The notes under the pieces: model-generated
The model's database searches: none
Told to the model about the DNA's origin: nothing
Seen by the model: the letters and a program-made list of their open reading frames with translations, nothing else
Shown: in pieces, positions 1 to 11,944 of the stretch
How the letters are laid out: every line of letters starts with the position of its first letter
Numbering within the stretch: position 1 is the first letter of the stretch
Origin: Mnemiopsis leidyi
Lineage: Eukaryota > Ctenophora > Tentaculata > Lobata > Bolinopsidae
DNA: 38,302 nucleotides
Direction: 5' to 3'
Assembly: GCA_000226015.1 (NCBI GenBank)
Contig: JH153122.1
Coordinates: forward strand, 988-39,289
Made by a program: the position numbers and the translations under genes

Positions 1-625
1 CCCTGAACAGACACCCTAAAAGTCCTGTCCATTAAAAAATCTTTAATAATGTCTAAAATTTTACCATCAATACCTAAACAGTGAAGCTTTAAAATCAACC
101 TGTTATGAGGAACTGTATCAAATGCTTTTTTAAAATCGAAATATAGTATATCTACTGGAATTCCCTCCTCTAAGAGTTCTATGACGCAATCCATTGTTTC
201 CAGCAAATTGCTCAAACAAGATTTACCTTTGACAAACCCATGCTGATGGGGGCTTATCTTATCTTCCACAAAAGATAATATTTCATCCCTTAAAATTTTC
301 TCATAAACTTTACATAAAATACATGTTAAAGACACAGGTCTATAGTTTAAAGGATCTGTTTTAGATCCGTTCTTAAAGCATGTAAGTTTCAATTTGTTAG
401 TGAATTCGCGAACAAAATATCTAAATTAAAAAAAGTTCTTCGGTACCTTAAATTAGGCAAATTTTGACTTATTTGCACCCATGGCGTGAATGTGTCATCA
501 AGAGTTTTGTTGAAGATATTTAAAAATTCAGAAAATCTGGAAGAGGGTACCAGATCTGACATGTCAGGGGAAAGTTGCTCTACAAACTTGTTTACATTTT
601 CATTTGAAAAGTCATATATTCCCAT
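1..625 (-). mobile_element. Decayed non-LTR retrotransposon (LINE): endonuclease-RT linker and RT fragment
   Basis: Read on the minus strand, about 388 down to 1 is an open frame running off the window edge. It carries reverse-transcriptase landmarks in order: a KNGSK...LNYRPVSLT block, a QHGFVKGKS block, and FDFKKAFDTVPH, which holds the first catalytic Asp of the RT palm. The minus frame 625-389 (starting MGIYDFSNEN) looks like the stretch between the endonuclease and RT domains of CR1/Jockey-type LINEs. It ends in TGA just before the RT frame. The residues normally lying between these blocks are missing, so the copy appears frameshifted and internally deleted. RT identity is secure from the motifs; the clade is a guess. 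Confidence 0.85.
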
Positions 626-2700
626 GCCCCAAAAAGGGCGTGGCTCCCCTGGATTATGCCCAAGGTTTTGGGATTGAAGGTTTTTTGTACAACTCTAGGT
701 ATCTAGTAGAGTCAATTTAACCTGTTCGCCCCCGAGGTCCCTATATATACCTGCTCTAGCGACTGATATTGTGCCATATCTATTTGCTATAGAATCAATT
801 TCTTTAGTGAGTTCGCTTTTAAAAACTTAGTTCAATCTATAACAACACTCGTTTTGAAAAAAGAAATAGTTTTTTTGATAATTACACAAATTAATTAATA
901 AAATAATCAATTATTTATTTTTGATATAATGCATAATTATAATTATGACTCATGAATTAATTTCTCAAAATCATCTCGGGGACCATGTACAACAGTGCTA
1001 TAGCAAATATGGGACCATGCAAACTGTTTGATTGTGAATAAAATGTATCCACAATAAGTTGTTTTAGTGCGGGTGTATATATCGACCTCAAATTATTTTG
1101 AGGGAAAACCCATTTATATGCCATGCAAATCCGTTTTAGTGCAAATTTGATAACTTGTTGAACTATTAAGGTTCTTTTCAACAAGAGTTTGTGGAAAAAA
1201 ATTCTAACTATCCTTGCAACTTCTTAAGTAAGGTATAGCAGGCAGATAATTGACATTGGGAGATGAGAGTTGTGAATAGTCTAGACCATAATGTGAAATT
1301 ATTTGGAAGTTTAAATACACGTGTGAATTGCTTTTCAGGGTGTATAAAACTGATATTGACCAGTTGCAGTTAACAATCAACCTAGGGTGGGAAGGGTGCC
1401 TAAATGACCACACCCTATTGAGCTATTGTGCATATCCCCGTCTCGGCCCTCAATAATCCTGCTTAACCATCTCAGCGTATAGATCTGGTGTTATTCATGG
1501 CAAAGTGAAAGACTGTGTGACTCTATATTAGCAAAGAAAAAGTTGGGAAAAGCTTTGTCTGGGTTTTTGTAACGAGGTCACTATATAATTAGAATGAGTC
1601 CCTTGCCGGCAAATATGGGTCTCTTGCCCGCCTATATAGAGCCAATAGCCGGCCGACATCAGGCCTGTAGCTGGCCTATATCAAGATGGCTATAGGCTGT
1701 CCACAGGCCTGATAAAGACTGTCTATTGGCTATTAATTGGCCTGTTATTGGCCTGATATGTGCCTTTTATCAACCTTACAGGCCTTGTATCTGCTTTGCA
1801 TCCGCCGACTAAAGGCCGGAACTATTCTCCCAATCTGCCCTTTTGCCAACTTGCAGAAATGCCTTGAGATAACAGATTCCAGCTACTGAGCTTTCAGAAC
1901 TGGGGAACTGTGGATGCAAAGCAAGTTTACACTGTTCATAATGTGCATCAGTTGTCCTGAATAGTTTTTGGCAAATCAAGCGTTCTTTTAGTCTCCTGGT
2001 TATCCCCAAAGCGAGTTTGATATATAAACTGAATGTGATTAAAACTGTATTTTTGGTATCATGTCCACAAAAACGTCCTGTCTGTGATGGCAAATGCTGA
2101 ATTATGTGTTGTTAAATGAAGTGTCTTCTGAGGATGTGAGAAGCATAAGGAAGCCTCGCATCAAGAATAATCGCTGTTTGTCATATTAGAATAAAGAATA
2201 TCAAGATACAGTTGAAAGAAAGTGAGAATAGCAAGACAGAGCCGTAAGAGAGCTTTCACATTGACTTCTTAGTCCAATAAGAAGTTAATTCCATTTATTT
2301 GATATGACCAACTTTGTTATCTCCCCTAGTGAAACTCCCAAGGTCGATAAATCTCACCTAGTGAAACTCCCAAGGTTGATAAATCAACCTCCTCAGTCTA
2401 ACCGACCTCCTCTGTATAACTGAGGCACTAAAAACTAGAATCATTCTCCTGACTTGTATTAAGATGTAAGGCTGTGTCATATTGGGCTTATAAACTTTCA
2501 TGAATAAGCAATTTTCCAAATTTTGAAGAAATATAAATTTTCCTGTTGAATCCTGGAGGTCGACATATCCACCTCGCGATATTTCGAAAACCAGTATTCA
2601 ACCTAGCATACTTCGATTAACACATGTTTATTGAAAGCTTCTGCAACAACAAACTCGTATAAATTCATGTCTATCAACCCCCCACCCCCCCTACAACTAG
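626..2700. other. Gene-free stretch with degenerate GGCC-rich repeats
   Basis: No exon or RNA gene could be supported here. About 1610-1810 is a loose array of short words built on GGCCTG/GGCCTA/GGCCGG, resembling a decayed minisatellite. Around 2327-2395 a unit of roughly 32 bp beginning CTAGTGAAACTCCCAAGG occurs twice in tandem with few changes. The open frames on either strand are short and resemble no known family. Confidence 0.5.
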
Positions 2701-2859
2701 GATACTTTCTCATTATTTTAAAATGTTTGCAGGTTGTGATGCAGGCTTTTGGTGCAGGCTTTTGGTGATCTGCCAGTTGTGGAATTTGGAAATCTTGGCT
2801 ATAGACCGGTTTTCCAGATCCACTGAGAAATGTTATTCCATCTCTAAACACTGCTCTTG

Positions 2860-3120
2860 TGTTTCACAGCAAGTTAATCTATATCAAGCAAACAATAGTG
2901 GACCCCCAAACACCAGTGCAATAAGGGAAAAACTTAGAACTGGATATTTGTTAATCCTTTAGTGGACTCCAAGCCATTGTGGTATACCTGGAATTGAAAC
3001 AGCAGACAAATAGGAAAAGAAGCTACAAAACTTCCTCAAGAAACAACAGCTGACACACCGATAAAGTATGAAATAGCGAAATCCCTGATTTAGAGAACCA
3101 TCAGCCCAAGCACAACCTGG
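2860..3120 (+). pseudogene. Retrotransposon RNase H domain relic
   Basis: The frame at about 2963-3010 reads WTPSHCGIPGIETADK, which matches the late RNase H block (W-x-P-x-H-x-G-x-x-G-x-E-x-A-D) found in the pol proteins of many LINEs. A stop codon follows ADK. In a shifted frame the continuation (LPQETTADTPIKYEIAKSLI) is the kind of tail seen after this domain, and it is again broken by a stop. This is therefore a dead fragment with at least one frameshift and two stops. No RT or endonuclease part lies next to it. Confidence 0.75.
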
Positions 3121-3254
3121 TTAAAGGCGCATGCTCAGTGACTATGGCCATGGTTAATAGCACACATATGTACAGATTCTTCCAGAATATCACAATACTG
3201 TGGCCATGAATTTGAATTTGAAATTCTGCCTTAATCATGGCAAACATCATGATA

Positions 3255-3520
3255 CTAAAGGCCCAGTGACAGAAAGTTGAGAATTTAGGAATGGCATTCC
3301 TAGTCAAAATTCAAGCTGGGGATCGCTTTTTAACGTTTTCATCTCAGATTATCATAGTTTTGAACCTGCTCTAACTACATCTCAACTCCTGTACCCTGTA
3401 TCTATCAATTATGTCTATCAATTAGATGTTCAAGCTATACAAATACAAAGTAGCCATTTTTGTCAAACTTTTTAGATTCCTAGCCACTTCTCAAAATTCT
3501 GTCACTGGGACTAAAGGGGA
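3255..3520. repeat. Foldback (MITE-like) element with inverted ends
   Basis: The left end contains CCCAGTGACAGAAAGTTGAG followed by a TAGGAAT word. The right end carries the reverse complement of nearly the same string (CAAAATTCTGTCACTGGGAC, preceded by ATTCCTAGCCACTTCT). The inverted arms are about 35-40 bp with some mismatches. There is no coding capacity. The same end sequence recurs at 3725-4375, which supports a dispersed non-autonomous family. Target-site duplications were not resolved. Confidence 0.55.
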
Positions 3521-3724
3521 TGCCAAATGGTCGAAAAATCTTTGTCAACTTAACCACCTACTCCCTGTTGGCAAGTGAGTTAGTTAACAATTTATCCTTT
3601 AACCTTCTGACATATTTATAGGTCCTGAAAGATTTCTATTGTTAATAGGTGCTGCTTTACTATTTTTGAACATAAGAACCAAACTGAAGTAAAAAGAAGA
3701 CTGAAAAAAATGGAAGTTTATTGT

Positions 3725-4375
3725 TTAGGGTCTGCCCTAGTGGCAAAAAAAAGGGAATCTGGGAATCTGATTCCTAGCCAAAAGTGTGAGCTAAAAAGCC
3801 AAAAAGTAAACAACTGGCAGGATTTTGGAGATAGCACAATATCTAGCTTGACTGTGTCCGTCATTCTTAAACGTTCCTTAAATGCTGATTTGGAAAAGTT
3901 GTGCGCTTTTTAAGTTGAGCCGCGCTTCCCAGTTCTAGCCATATATTCCTTGTTCTAGCCACGACCATGGCTAGATCTGGGAATGCGCTTCCCAGGGCTT
4001 TTTCTGGGAAGCGCGGCGCATGGCTTGAATTACAGTAGCTATGCGTATAAGACTTTAATGATTACTTTTAAGATCATGATGCGGTGGCCGAGTGGTTAAG
4101 GTGCCGGCTCTAGCGCGAGGTGCCCCGAGTTCGATGCCCGGTTGGGGCATTATTTCCGATAGCTTTTTTTGATAACATTACTTCCACAGTCTAACTATTG
4201 CTGTTTTTCCTGTTTCTTGATTATGCTTGCTCATACCGCTACTAGGCCATTTTACTTGTTACTGTTATGAAATAGGCCACGTGAACGAGAGCGGAATTAG
4301 CAAAAAAGCCAAAATGAGCCCGTCAATTTGCATTCCTAGCCAATTTTAAAATTTATGCCACTGGGGGGTCTGCCT
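3725..4375. repeat. Second foldback element of the same family, containing a tRNA-like unit
   Basis: The left arm reads TTTAGGGTCTGCCCTAGTGG. The right arm near 4355-4375 is its approximate reverse complement (CCACTGGGGGGTCTGCCTAAG), and both arms are followed inward by the ATTCCTAGCC word shared with the 3255-3520 element. Inside are a perfect 14-bp inverted repeat (GCCGCGCTTCCCAG at 3919-3932 and its complement at 4004-4017), a smaller hairpin at 3977-3995, and the tRNA-like unit at 4079-4150. Confidence 0.45.
4079..4150 (+). ncRNA. tRNA-Ser/Leu-like Pol III unit, probably a tRNA-derived SINE head or tRNA pseudogene
   Basis: An A box (TGGCCGAGTGG, 4085-4095) and a B box (AGTTCGATGCC, 4128-4138) are spaced as in a tRNA gene, and a T7 run at 4164-4170 could terminate Pol III. 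The D arm looks like a class II (Ser/Leu) tRNA. The cloverleaf is poor: only ATGC/GCAT pairs at the ends, the T stem has a mismatch, and no convincing anticodon stem forms. A functional tRNA is therefore unlikely. A transcribed SINE head or decayed tRNA fits better. Confidence 0.55.
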
Positions 4376-5093
4376 AAGGCTAGACATCGCAGTTGCAATT
4401 CGTGGTGGGAACTAAAATATCATTTTAATTGCCTGGCTTGTGGACCATGATTTATTCGTTTCGGCTTACATTTCTTAAATTGAGCCACAGTAGAGTAGTC
4501 TATTTTCGTTTTCTAGGCGTGCATGTGTCTCACTTCTTTATAGAAAATTTGGTTCTGGTAATATGATCTGCCATGATTATGATTAAGCTCAGCTTTTGAT
4601 GTTTACATTCTCCCAAGTTTACATTCTCCCAAGTTTTTTCTGCAGTCTAACCATGTTTGTGTTTTGTGTTATTTGGAGTAAGTAGTAAACATCAGGTCAG
4701 TAAATTGTTGTTTCCATGGAGCCCTATAACCCTGTAGAAATCGCAGGGAATGGTAACACTGATCTGTTGTGAGTCTGTTTTTTGTTGGGTTTTTCATTTG
4801 TGTTTTTGGGCAGGCTAGCTGGGATTTTAGAGTTTTAGTTGGGTATTGGGTAAGAAAAAATCAAATCAAGCAATAAAGTAAAATTCTTTTAAATTTTGAA
4901 CTTTAATGCTAGTTTGAAAATATGCTTTATACTGATCATATATATCATACTTAAATGATACTAAGCTTTTATCATGTACTGTAAAGCTGAAAGCACTGTG
5001 CAATGGCCTATGTAGGAAAACCATATTGATCAAATTATAGCACTATCTGTTGTCTGTGACCTAACTGACGTAAAATTATATCATTTAAGATCG
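4376..5093. other. AT-rich non-coding stretch upstream of the NOL8-like frame
   Basis: No exon with supported homology was found. A 19-bp word (TTTACATTCTCCCAAGTTT) is tandemly repeated at about 4599-4636. The frame of the following gene is open back to a TAG at 5013-5015, so part of 5016-5093 may be coding or 5' UTR. An RRM-encoding exon was looked for and not seen. Confidence 0.4.
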
Positions 5094-6164
5094 ATGATGT
5101 CACAAAAAAGCTCAAATCAGAAGCGCCTTGCTGCATTACATAACAAAAAAGTCACCCAGTCCTCCCAGCGAGAACTTGTCAGAAATGCTCTGTCAGATAA
5201 AGCCGTAAACAAAGTTACTAGATTCTCAGATTCAGACGATGATCCCCCTGACAATCAGAAAATAACTGATATCCTTTATGATGTTGAAGAATTAGACAAC
5301 GTCAGTTTCGATATCAAGCCACAATTTCATGGTAAAAAAGGTGAGAAGCTTATGAGTATGCAAAGTAAGATTGGTTCTGATGACAGATTCCAGCTTGATG
5401 AACGTTTTGAATCTGACTCAGATAGTCATGACTCCTCTGATAGTGAGGATAGTGAAACTAAAGAACTAAACAGTGAAAGACAGAGCCTTTATAATACAAT
5501 GGATTCAGTTTTAGCCGATTGTGGAATTACTGCTCTTAAACACAATCCTACAGCAGAAAATCAACATGTTGTTGATCAATATGTTCGGTTCGATCCTACA
5601 GATGCAAGTCATGAAAAATTTTTGATTCCTCAATCTTCTCAAAATGTCGATAAGTCTTCTGAAACTGAAAAAACTATACCCCATACAACTAGTGATAAAG
5701 ACGATGATGAAAAAGTTGATGAAGATAAACCAATTGTCGATAATAGTGCATTTTTCGAGGTTAAAACAGACTTTAACAAGGCAATTGCCGATACTAATGG
5801 TTTCAGTTTTAAGTTTGATTTTGCAATCGAAAGTTCACAAACAGATACTCAAAAGACTGTTGATTTCAAAGCAGAAGAATATTCAATCAAACAGCTACAA
5901 TTGGATTCTTCCGATGAAGAGGCTGTCATGGATTTAGAATCTTCTGCTAGTAAAGATGTGAATGGCAATTCCCAAAGCAGTTCTTTCTTTTACAGTATCA
6001 ACCCTATATTTAAACAGGGACCCATTTCACAGTTCAGGAGAATTAAAACAATGGATGAGATTGAAAAAGAATGGACAGATACTAGATACCAGATCACAGC
6101 AGAATATAAAAAGAGGCATAAAGATGCTGTTAGGTTTCAAAAGAAGTTTGTTACTAAAACGTAA
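5094..6164 (+). CDS. NOL8: NOL8-like nucleolar protein, C-terminal region (no RRM seen)
   Basis: The 356-aa frame matches the C-terminal third of nucleolar protein 8. The conserved blocks are in the right order: RLAALHNKK...ELVRNAL near the start (residues about 11-33), FDIKPQFHGKKGEKLMSMQS then DDRFQLDERF (about 71-104), an acidic DSDSHDSSDSED stretch (about 106-121), a NGFSFKFDF block (about 235-243) and a basic tail with YKKRHKDA (about 338-345). NOL8 is a nucleolar factor required for rRNA maturation and growth in vertebrates. The usual N-terminal RRM is absent. Either upstream exons were missed or this is a short form. The first ATG was taken, but the frame stays open to 5016 with possible acceptors, so the start is uncertain. 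A poly(A) signal follows at 6346. Confidence 0.8.
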   Translation: MMSQKSSNQKRLAALHNKKVTQSSQRELVRNALSDKAVNKVTRFSDSDDDPPDNQKITDILYDVEELDNVSFDIKPQFHGKKGEKLMSMQSKIGSDDRFQLDERFESDSDSHDSSDSEDSETKELNSERQSLYNTMDSVLADCGITALKHNPTAENQHVVDQYVRFDPTDASHEKFLIPQSSQNVDKSSETEKTIPHTTSDKDDDEKVDEDKPIVDNSAFFEVKTDFNKAIADTNGFSFKFDFAIESSQTDTQKTVDFKAEEYSIKQLQLDSSDEEAVMDLESSASKDVNGNSQSSSFFYSINPIFKQGPISQFRRIKTMDEIEKEWTDTRYQITAEYKKRHKDAVRFQKKFVTKT

Positions 6165-6345
6165 CAATCCATGTTTTTATCTACTTTTATATTCATCTAG
6201 AATTCAATTAAATCAATATTTATGTTGGTGGTTTGAGGGTTACAATACAGCCTGATTTTCCTTTTGCTTTGTGTGGGATCCATGGCAATTATAAATCCAA
6301 CTTTTATTTGGTGTTCCCAGGCCATGTTACCCCCCTTGAATCAAC

Positions 6346-6351
6346 AATAAA
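6346..6351 (+). terminator. Poly(A) signal AATAAA downstream of the NOL8-like gene
   Basis: A canonical AATAAA hexamer lies 182 bp after the stop codon of the NOL8-like frame, a normal distance for a short 3' UTR. A second cluster of AATAAA-like words at about 6786-6806 could serve as an alternative site. Confidence 0.5.
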
Positions 6352-7255
6352 TCATTAGCAAATTTAGCATTATAACTTGCAGTTTTTAAGACACTTAATT
6401 TTTACCTCTCCGTTTTGGATCTTGCCTGTTCATAACAAAACATCATGCTGCGCTTACAGAGCAGTATCTTCTGGTTTAGTTTTTACCAGAAAACGATTAA
6501 GTTTTCCCCTATCTCAACTTAATCTACTTATTACTTCTAGATCAATCTGCTATAAATATTCCCTAACTTCTCCACGTGTTAAGCAATGTGAGTCATGTGA
6601 AGGATGCCACTTACCTCCTGCAGTAATGGTCAGGCATGAAAAGAAGGAACAACTACTCCTGGCTAGATGCAACCAAATTTGTAAGTCATGTATATTGTAT
6701 ATTGTAACAGCTGTATTCATTGTTGTTTTTACAGCTCTTGTGAGCGACTTTTCTATTTGGGTGACAGTAAAGCTAGATTCAGAATAATAAAAAATAAGGC
6801 AATAAAATGACAGCACTTGAGTGAAAAGTTTTGTCGTTGTTTTGTAGATTTAATCAACGTAAGAAACGTAAATAATAAGGCTCTGCTTTATTGACCCATG
6901 CTACAATAACATTCTAGAGTGCCGTTGCGGTTTTAGTTTTGATATCGGTAAATAAGAGTCTGTTCTACTAGGTACTGAGTAAATCCGAGGGAGCGATGTG
7001 CCATACTCAAATTCTACAGAAAATATCCGACCTCGGACTAAAAGATACGAGGTACTATACCATACTATACTATACTACATTTAGATAGTAACTCGGTTTC
7101 AAGTCATTTTGCTATTTTTGTGGCCTTATGACGTCAATATTACATGTACTATTGTGTTTACTCACATTTATGAAAATCAAGATCAGTTCTTTTCTTTTTA
7201 ACGACTCTTATTACTTTTCTATCCCTTTTTCTGACAAGCATGTTTCTCATTCCAG

Positions 7256-10200
7256 GGTACCCAACAGTGGGGAGTTAGTGATGCGAGCTCTCCTTGCAAA
7301 CTCCAGCGGCAAGAATCCTATCATCTGCAAAGTGGAGGACAAGAAATTTGTCATTAACGTAAGTTTTAATTTTGGTATGCTGGCGATAACACGACTACGA
7401 TTCTGGACTGCTAACAGATAAAACTAGAGCTGTATTCTTTGGCATTTTTGCATCCTTTAACAGTCCACCATGATGTTTTATTTTCTTGTCGTAATCATTT
7501 CTTTATATTTCTTCCTGATGTGCAAGCTTAGAATTTTGTTTTGCCGATTTCGTAGAACTTCTTGGATCGATTTTTAGCTCTCATGCTAATGTCGCTACAG
7601 CAGCAATTTACGATACAATCCCTAGCCTGATTTATGTCCAGTTCAGTTTAGTGACCGTTGTACAATGTATAAGTAATGGATTATGATTAAGGGGATATAC
7701 TGGCTCTCTCATAGAGTATTGCTACGTTTGATGACTACTGTCATTCGGCGTCATTGGCCCTGAAAGCTCTCGAAATCGCCAAATTTTCGAGCGCGCGTGC
7801 GCGTAAAGCACGCAATTTCAGCATTAAATTGAGTCGCCCGCAAACAAACTGCACTGCTTTCAGCATTTTCTGTGTCTGAAAATAATTATAATGACATAAA
7901 AATTTTCTTGACGCTGATCCAAGACGCTATCTATCGCCTTCATCATCACATTTGGGGGCCTGTGCGTTGAATCAGTATGGTTGTCTTATGCATTACATCA
8001 CCACTTCTAATTATTGTTGAACACAAAAAGGGCACTAGACGTTTCAGATTCAGAGTCAAGTGTAATCATTCTATATTTAGCTCTATTACGTTGTGTCTCT
8101 AAGCCATAACTAAACTACACGTCCCCGCAGGATAATTACAAAGCTACAATATACAGTAATGGTTAGTTTTTGTCAATCATATGCAACGATGAGTTTTTAG
8201 AATTATGCATCGGTCTATCCTTCATATTTTCCCAATTGCCTCCTTTAGATGAAGCTTACTAAAGGAATTTTGTTTTTTTTCTTTCTATAATTTTGAAACC
8301 ATTATTGTACATATCCACAGATAATTTCTGTACAAACAAGAGGCAGCTTCCTCAACGAAAAAAGGCTAAAGCGATTTCAGATGACTTCGTGGACTCTGAT
8401 TCGCTTATACACGCTAAAGAAGAGAAAGTCAGCTACTCCCCTTACTCCTCCAATATCGTAAGTTACTCTACACTATCAGAATACCTTTCTTTTAGACCAG
8501 CATATTAACGGAGATACTAAAGATTTCATTATTAAAATATTCTCATTTTAGTTTGACCACGCTCGAAAGAACAAGCGGATGCGTACAAAACCAGCGGTAA
8601 CTGTTCCAAGATCTTCCATCAAACCATCCATACTCCTTAAGGAATCTGTTAATTCAACAGTCCAGCCTTCAGCTGAAACCAGGGCTGCAGTTCAAGAAAT
8701 GTTGAATGGTAACAGTGACATTATGAAGTACGACGTTATCGCCAAGGTTTGTTCAACTACGTAGTTTTTAAACTGCACAGTCTCAGGTTTTAACTTGAAA
8801 CTGGCTCACTGTTTCAAGCTGACTTTAAATTTGGGCCGAGCTTGTTGTTTTGGACAGTTGCCCGATGCTGCCGTTAATTTTTGTCCCAGTTGCTTTTTTG
8901 GTTATACAGTGGAACGAGTAGTTTATACCGTGGTGCCAAGTCCTTATAAATACTAATGTTAATACAACTTCACTTAAATCTACTATGCATCTACAATTGT
9001 TATCCTTCATTCTTGCCCTGGCGTGAACTATCGCATTTATGCGTTTCAGAAATGTCTAAACATGGATGAGTTTATGAGCCTGTCAAAATGCCAACAACGG
9101 TATCTTACCTCCCTGCTGCCTTCATCTGATGTTCGGAAAGAACGAAATTCTGTAAAGTAAGTTTGTTTGCACCATTTTGTATTGTAAGGCGTTAACGTGT
9201 ATTTGCAATCCTACTTGTAATAGTACTTTTTCAAATGTTTTTTATGTGCTGCTAATTTATTCCGTAGCTTTAGCATATTTGTAACTCGGTATCATTAAGT
9301 GAGTGACCACTTTATTCACCGTACAATATGACTGATTTCGGCTACGCGACGATTTGCGTAATGATCAATCCTACAGGTTAGAGCCGACCGCTCTTTCGAA
9401 CTCGTTCTTCGCCTCCTATTTCCGCGAGTGGCAAGACAAGCTTGGAAAAGGTAACATAGTTTTTTGGGTTCTTAATTTTGCGCTATTCGCCCTATTTCAT
9501 TTCATTTTCCGAATCTCAATTATTATAACTAGTTCGAAGTTTTCTATTTAACGCACAGATGAATTTTTGATCCAATTTGAAGTAACGCTGCGAATTTTCA
9601 AAATAGGAGAGCTGTCTGTCGAATTCGCTGCTAAGATCAAGACGGAAGCCGATAAACAAGTTTCTAAAGATCCTTGGAAAGAAACATTCTTTGAAGACGT
9701 TTGGGGATTCTCGTAAGTGCAACTTGAGCTAGACGTTTTTATGAAGGTGGTGATAAAAACTGCCTTTTTAACTTTTACATTTTACCAAAATTTTAATCAT
9801 CATTGTTTGCGATTGTATCACTGACGAATAGATAAAGTACGAAAGAAATGGTATAAAAATTCTTTCTCAGGCGAGCTGAGCAAGCACAAACAAGCAAATC
9901 AAGGTCATCACGACAGTGGCACGACCCATTCGAGGACCACATCAAAGAAGCGCTGTCATTAGTCCCCTCTTCGTTTTTTATAGCACCTCCCCCAGATCCT
10001 TTACAATTACAAGAGACTCTAACTCCCCCAACCTCAGATGGCTCAGAACACGACCGGTCTCATACTTTAAACCCTGATATCATCGACAAAGATCTGCAGA
10101 TTCTAACTCCTGACCATGAAATTGATCGTGGTTCTGAAAAGCTTGAGTTAGACGAGAAAGTTCCTCAGAATCATTCAGTTGGCGGTTTCGATTCGGATGT

Positions 10201-11944
10201 GTTAGAAGATCCTGAGACTCCTGAAAATTCTATGATCGAAGCTGGTATTGATATTCTTTTTAAGGAGGAAGCAAGGACAAAAGCAAGTGAGAGTTTGGAA
10301 TGTAAAACCGAAATTCAGGAAGAGCCCCAGAAATCCAATCAATCGTCTCCGAAAAATGAAACCGATACATGCAAGGAAGACTTGACAGATGCTTCTGCTC
10401 AAGGCACCGCTTCTATCTCGGACGATATTTTGCTATCTCCAGAAATTAAATCTGATTCGGTGGAGGAATCGTTAAGTTTAGACACTACAAAACAAGTAAC
10501 TTCCACTGAGTCAGTCGAGAAGGTTCAGCCGCAACATCAGAATGGCCCGACACCCTGTATTGGGAAAATCAAACTTGTCATAACAATGGGCGGTCAGAAA
10601 GAAACTGTGGAAACTGAAGCGGTTGTAGTTCCACACTCTGTCGATCAGGAAGATTCTAATTGTGATGCTCTAGAAGTTTCAGAAACCTCTGTTTCGCCTG
10701 TTAAAGCTTCGCCTTCGAAATCTCTGGAGGACCTTGATCTTGATCTCGATCTAGACGATTCTATGATGGGCGAATACGAGGTTGCCAAAAAACTGGACAC
10801 TCTCGACGACATCGATGATCCTGAACTCAATTGTGACTTTATTAACGATAAATCGTGTGACATCAAGATCGAAAAACAACAGGATGAGCCATCGTTTGTC
10901 GTTCGACCTGCTGACGAAGCTTCCTCTGAGACTGTGACGAAACTCGCTGTGTCTGATGATATTTCCTTGAACATAATGAACGAAATCAAAGTTGACCTTA
11001 AGATTCCTGAACGGAAAGTCACAAAAGTCGATCCACCACCACCGGCTCCTTTGCTACCTCCACCTGTGCCGTTATCTCGACAGAATGGTGTAGAAGTTCC
11101 CGCTTCTCAAAACTCCTACAACTCACCAAGTGCTAGTTCATCCACCTCCTCTTCTCCACGCACTGACTCTGAACGCCGAGAAAAGTTAACTCTGAGGATT
11201 CCAGTGAAGGACATCGTTTTGAATCCAGAAACCGTACTTCTATCCAAAAAACTAAAGTCGAAGAAACGTAAATCGAAAAGCAGTTATTACTACTCAGAAC
11301 AAAGCATTCCCAGTGGTCACATACCACCGTATTTAGGAGGCGGTTACAGTCCCGACATGTATGGAATGTATAGTGAGGAAGAGAGTGAGACAGACCTCAG
11401 GAGAATATCCATCCAGCAGCAGCTTCTAGCAGAGAAGGGGATTAAAACAAGCTCCATACCGGTCGAGCAAACTCAGAATTTGGTGAAAAATATGAGAGAA
11501 AAACAGCAAACTCAAGCTCTGCCGAAACTGACTAAAGCCCCTCTTGAGGCACAACCGATGATAGTTTTGGACAGTGGGACCCAGAGGGCGCCCTCTCATA
11601 AGTCAATTCCAGTGATAAAAGAGCCCAGTTTGAAGTCAGTAAAACCTCCCGGAACAGCTCGACAACCGCCCCCCTACTCTCGCTCAGACAACAGCGAGAG
11701 TATTAGGAGTGCCCTGAAGGCCAAGATAAACCAGCGCAGATACACTGACATGCCCTCTCCTCCTGCCCAATATCCCAACCAAAGCAGCGGTAATCACTGT
11801 TGCTACGTCGTCAAGGGAAGTCCGGGAGAGTGTGTGTGTTCCACTGCCCCCATGCTCTTCTGTACCAAGTGTTACCATCTCTCCCATTCCACCTGTTCCA
11901 ATATTCTCTGTAGCAACTGTGGGGCTCTCTTTAAATTCAATTGA
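7256..11944 (+). CDS. ASXL: ASXL (Additional sex combs-like) chromatin protein, 5' end missing
   Basis: Eight exons join with consistent phase: 7256-7358, 8131-8161 (31-nt microexon), 8321-8457, 8552-8746, 9050-9156, 9377-9450, 9607-9712 and 9871-11944, giving 941 residues after the first split codon. The first exon fits the second half of a HARE-HTH domain (SGELVMRALLANSSG). Exons 4-7 encode the ASXH/DEUBAD domain (QQRYLTSLLPSSD, ALSNSFFASYFREWQDKL, DPWKETFFEDVWGF), which in ASXL proteins activates the H2A deubiquitinase BAP1/Calypso. The large last exon is acidic and disordered, and ends in a Cys/His-rich atypical PHD finger (CVCSTAPMLFCTKCYHLSH...CSNCG) that closes the protein, as in the family. 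The start codon and first HARE exon(s) were not found. They may lie farther upstream, even beyond the NOL8-like gene. Confidence 0.87.

Noticed and set aside
6541..6680. Cys-rich candidate exon (RVKQCESCEGCHLPP) with good-looking acceptor and GTAAG donor, reminiscent of the start of a CXXC zinc finger.
   Set aside because: The second half of a CXXC domain (CGxC...FGG...) is absent and its phase does not match the next ASXL exon, so it is not annotated.
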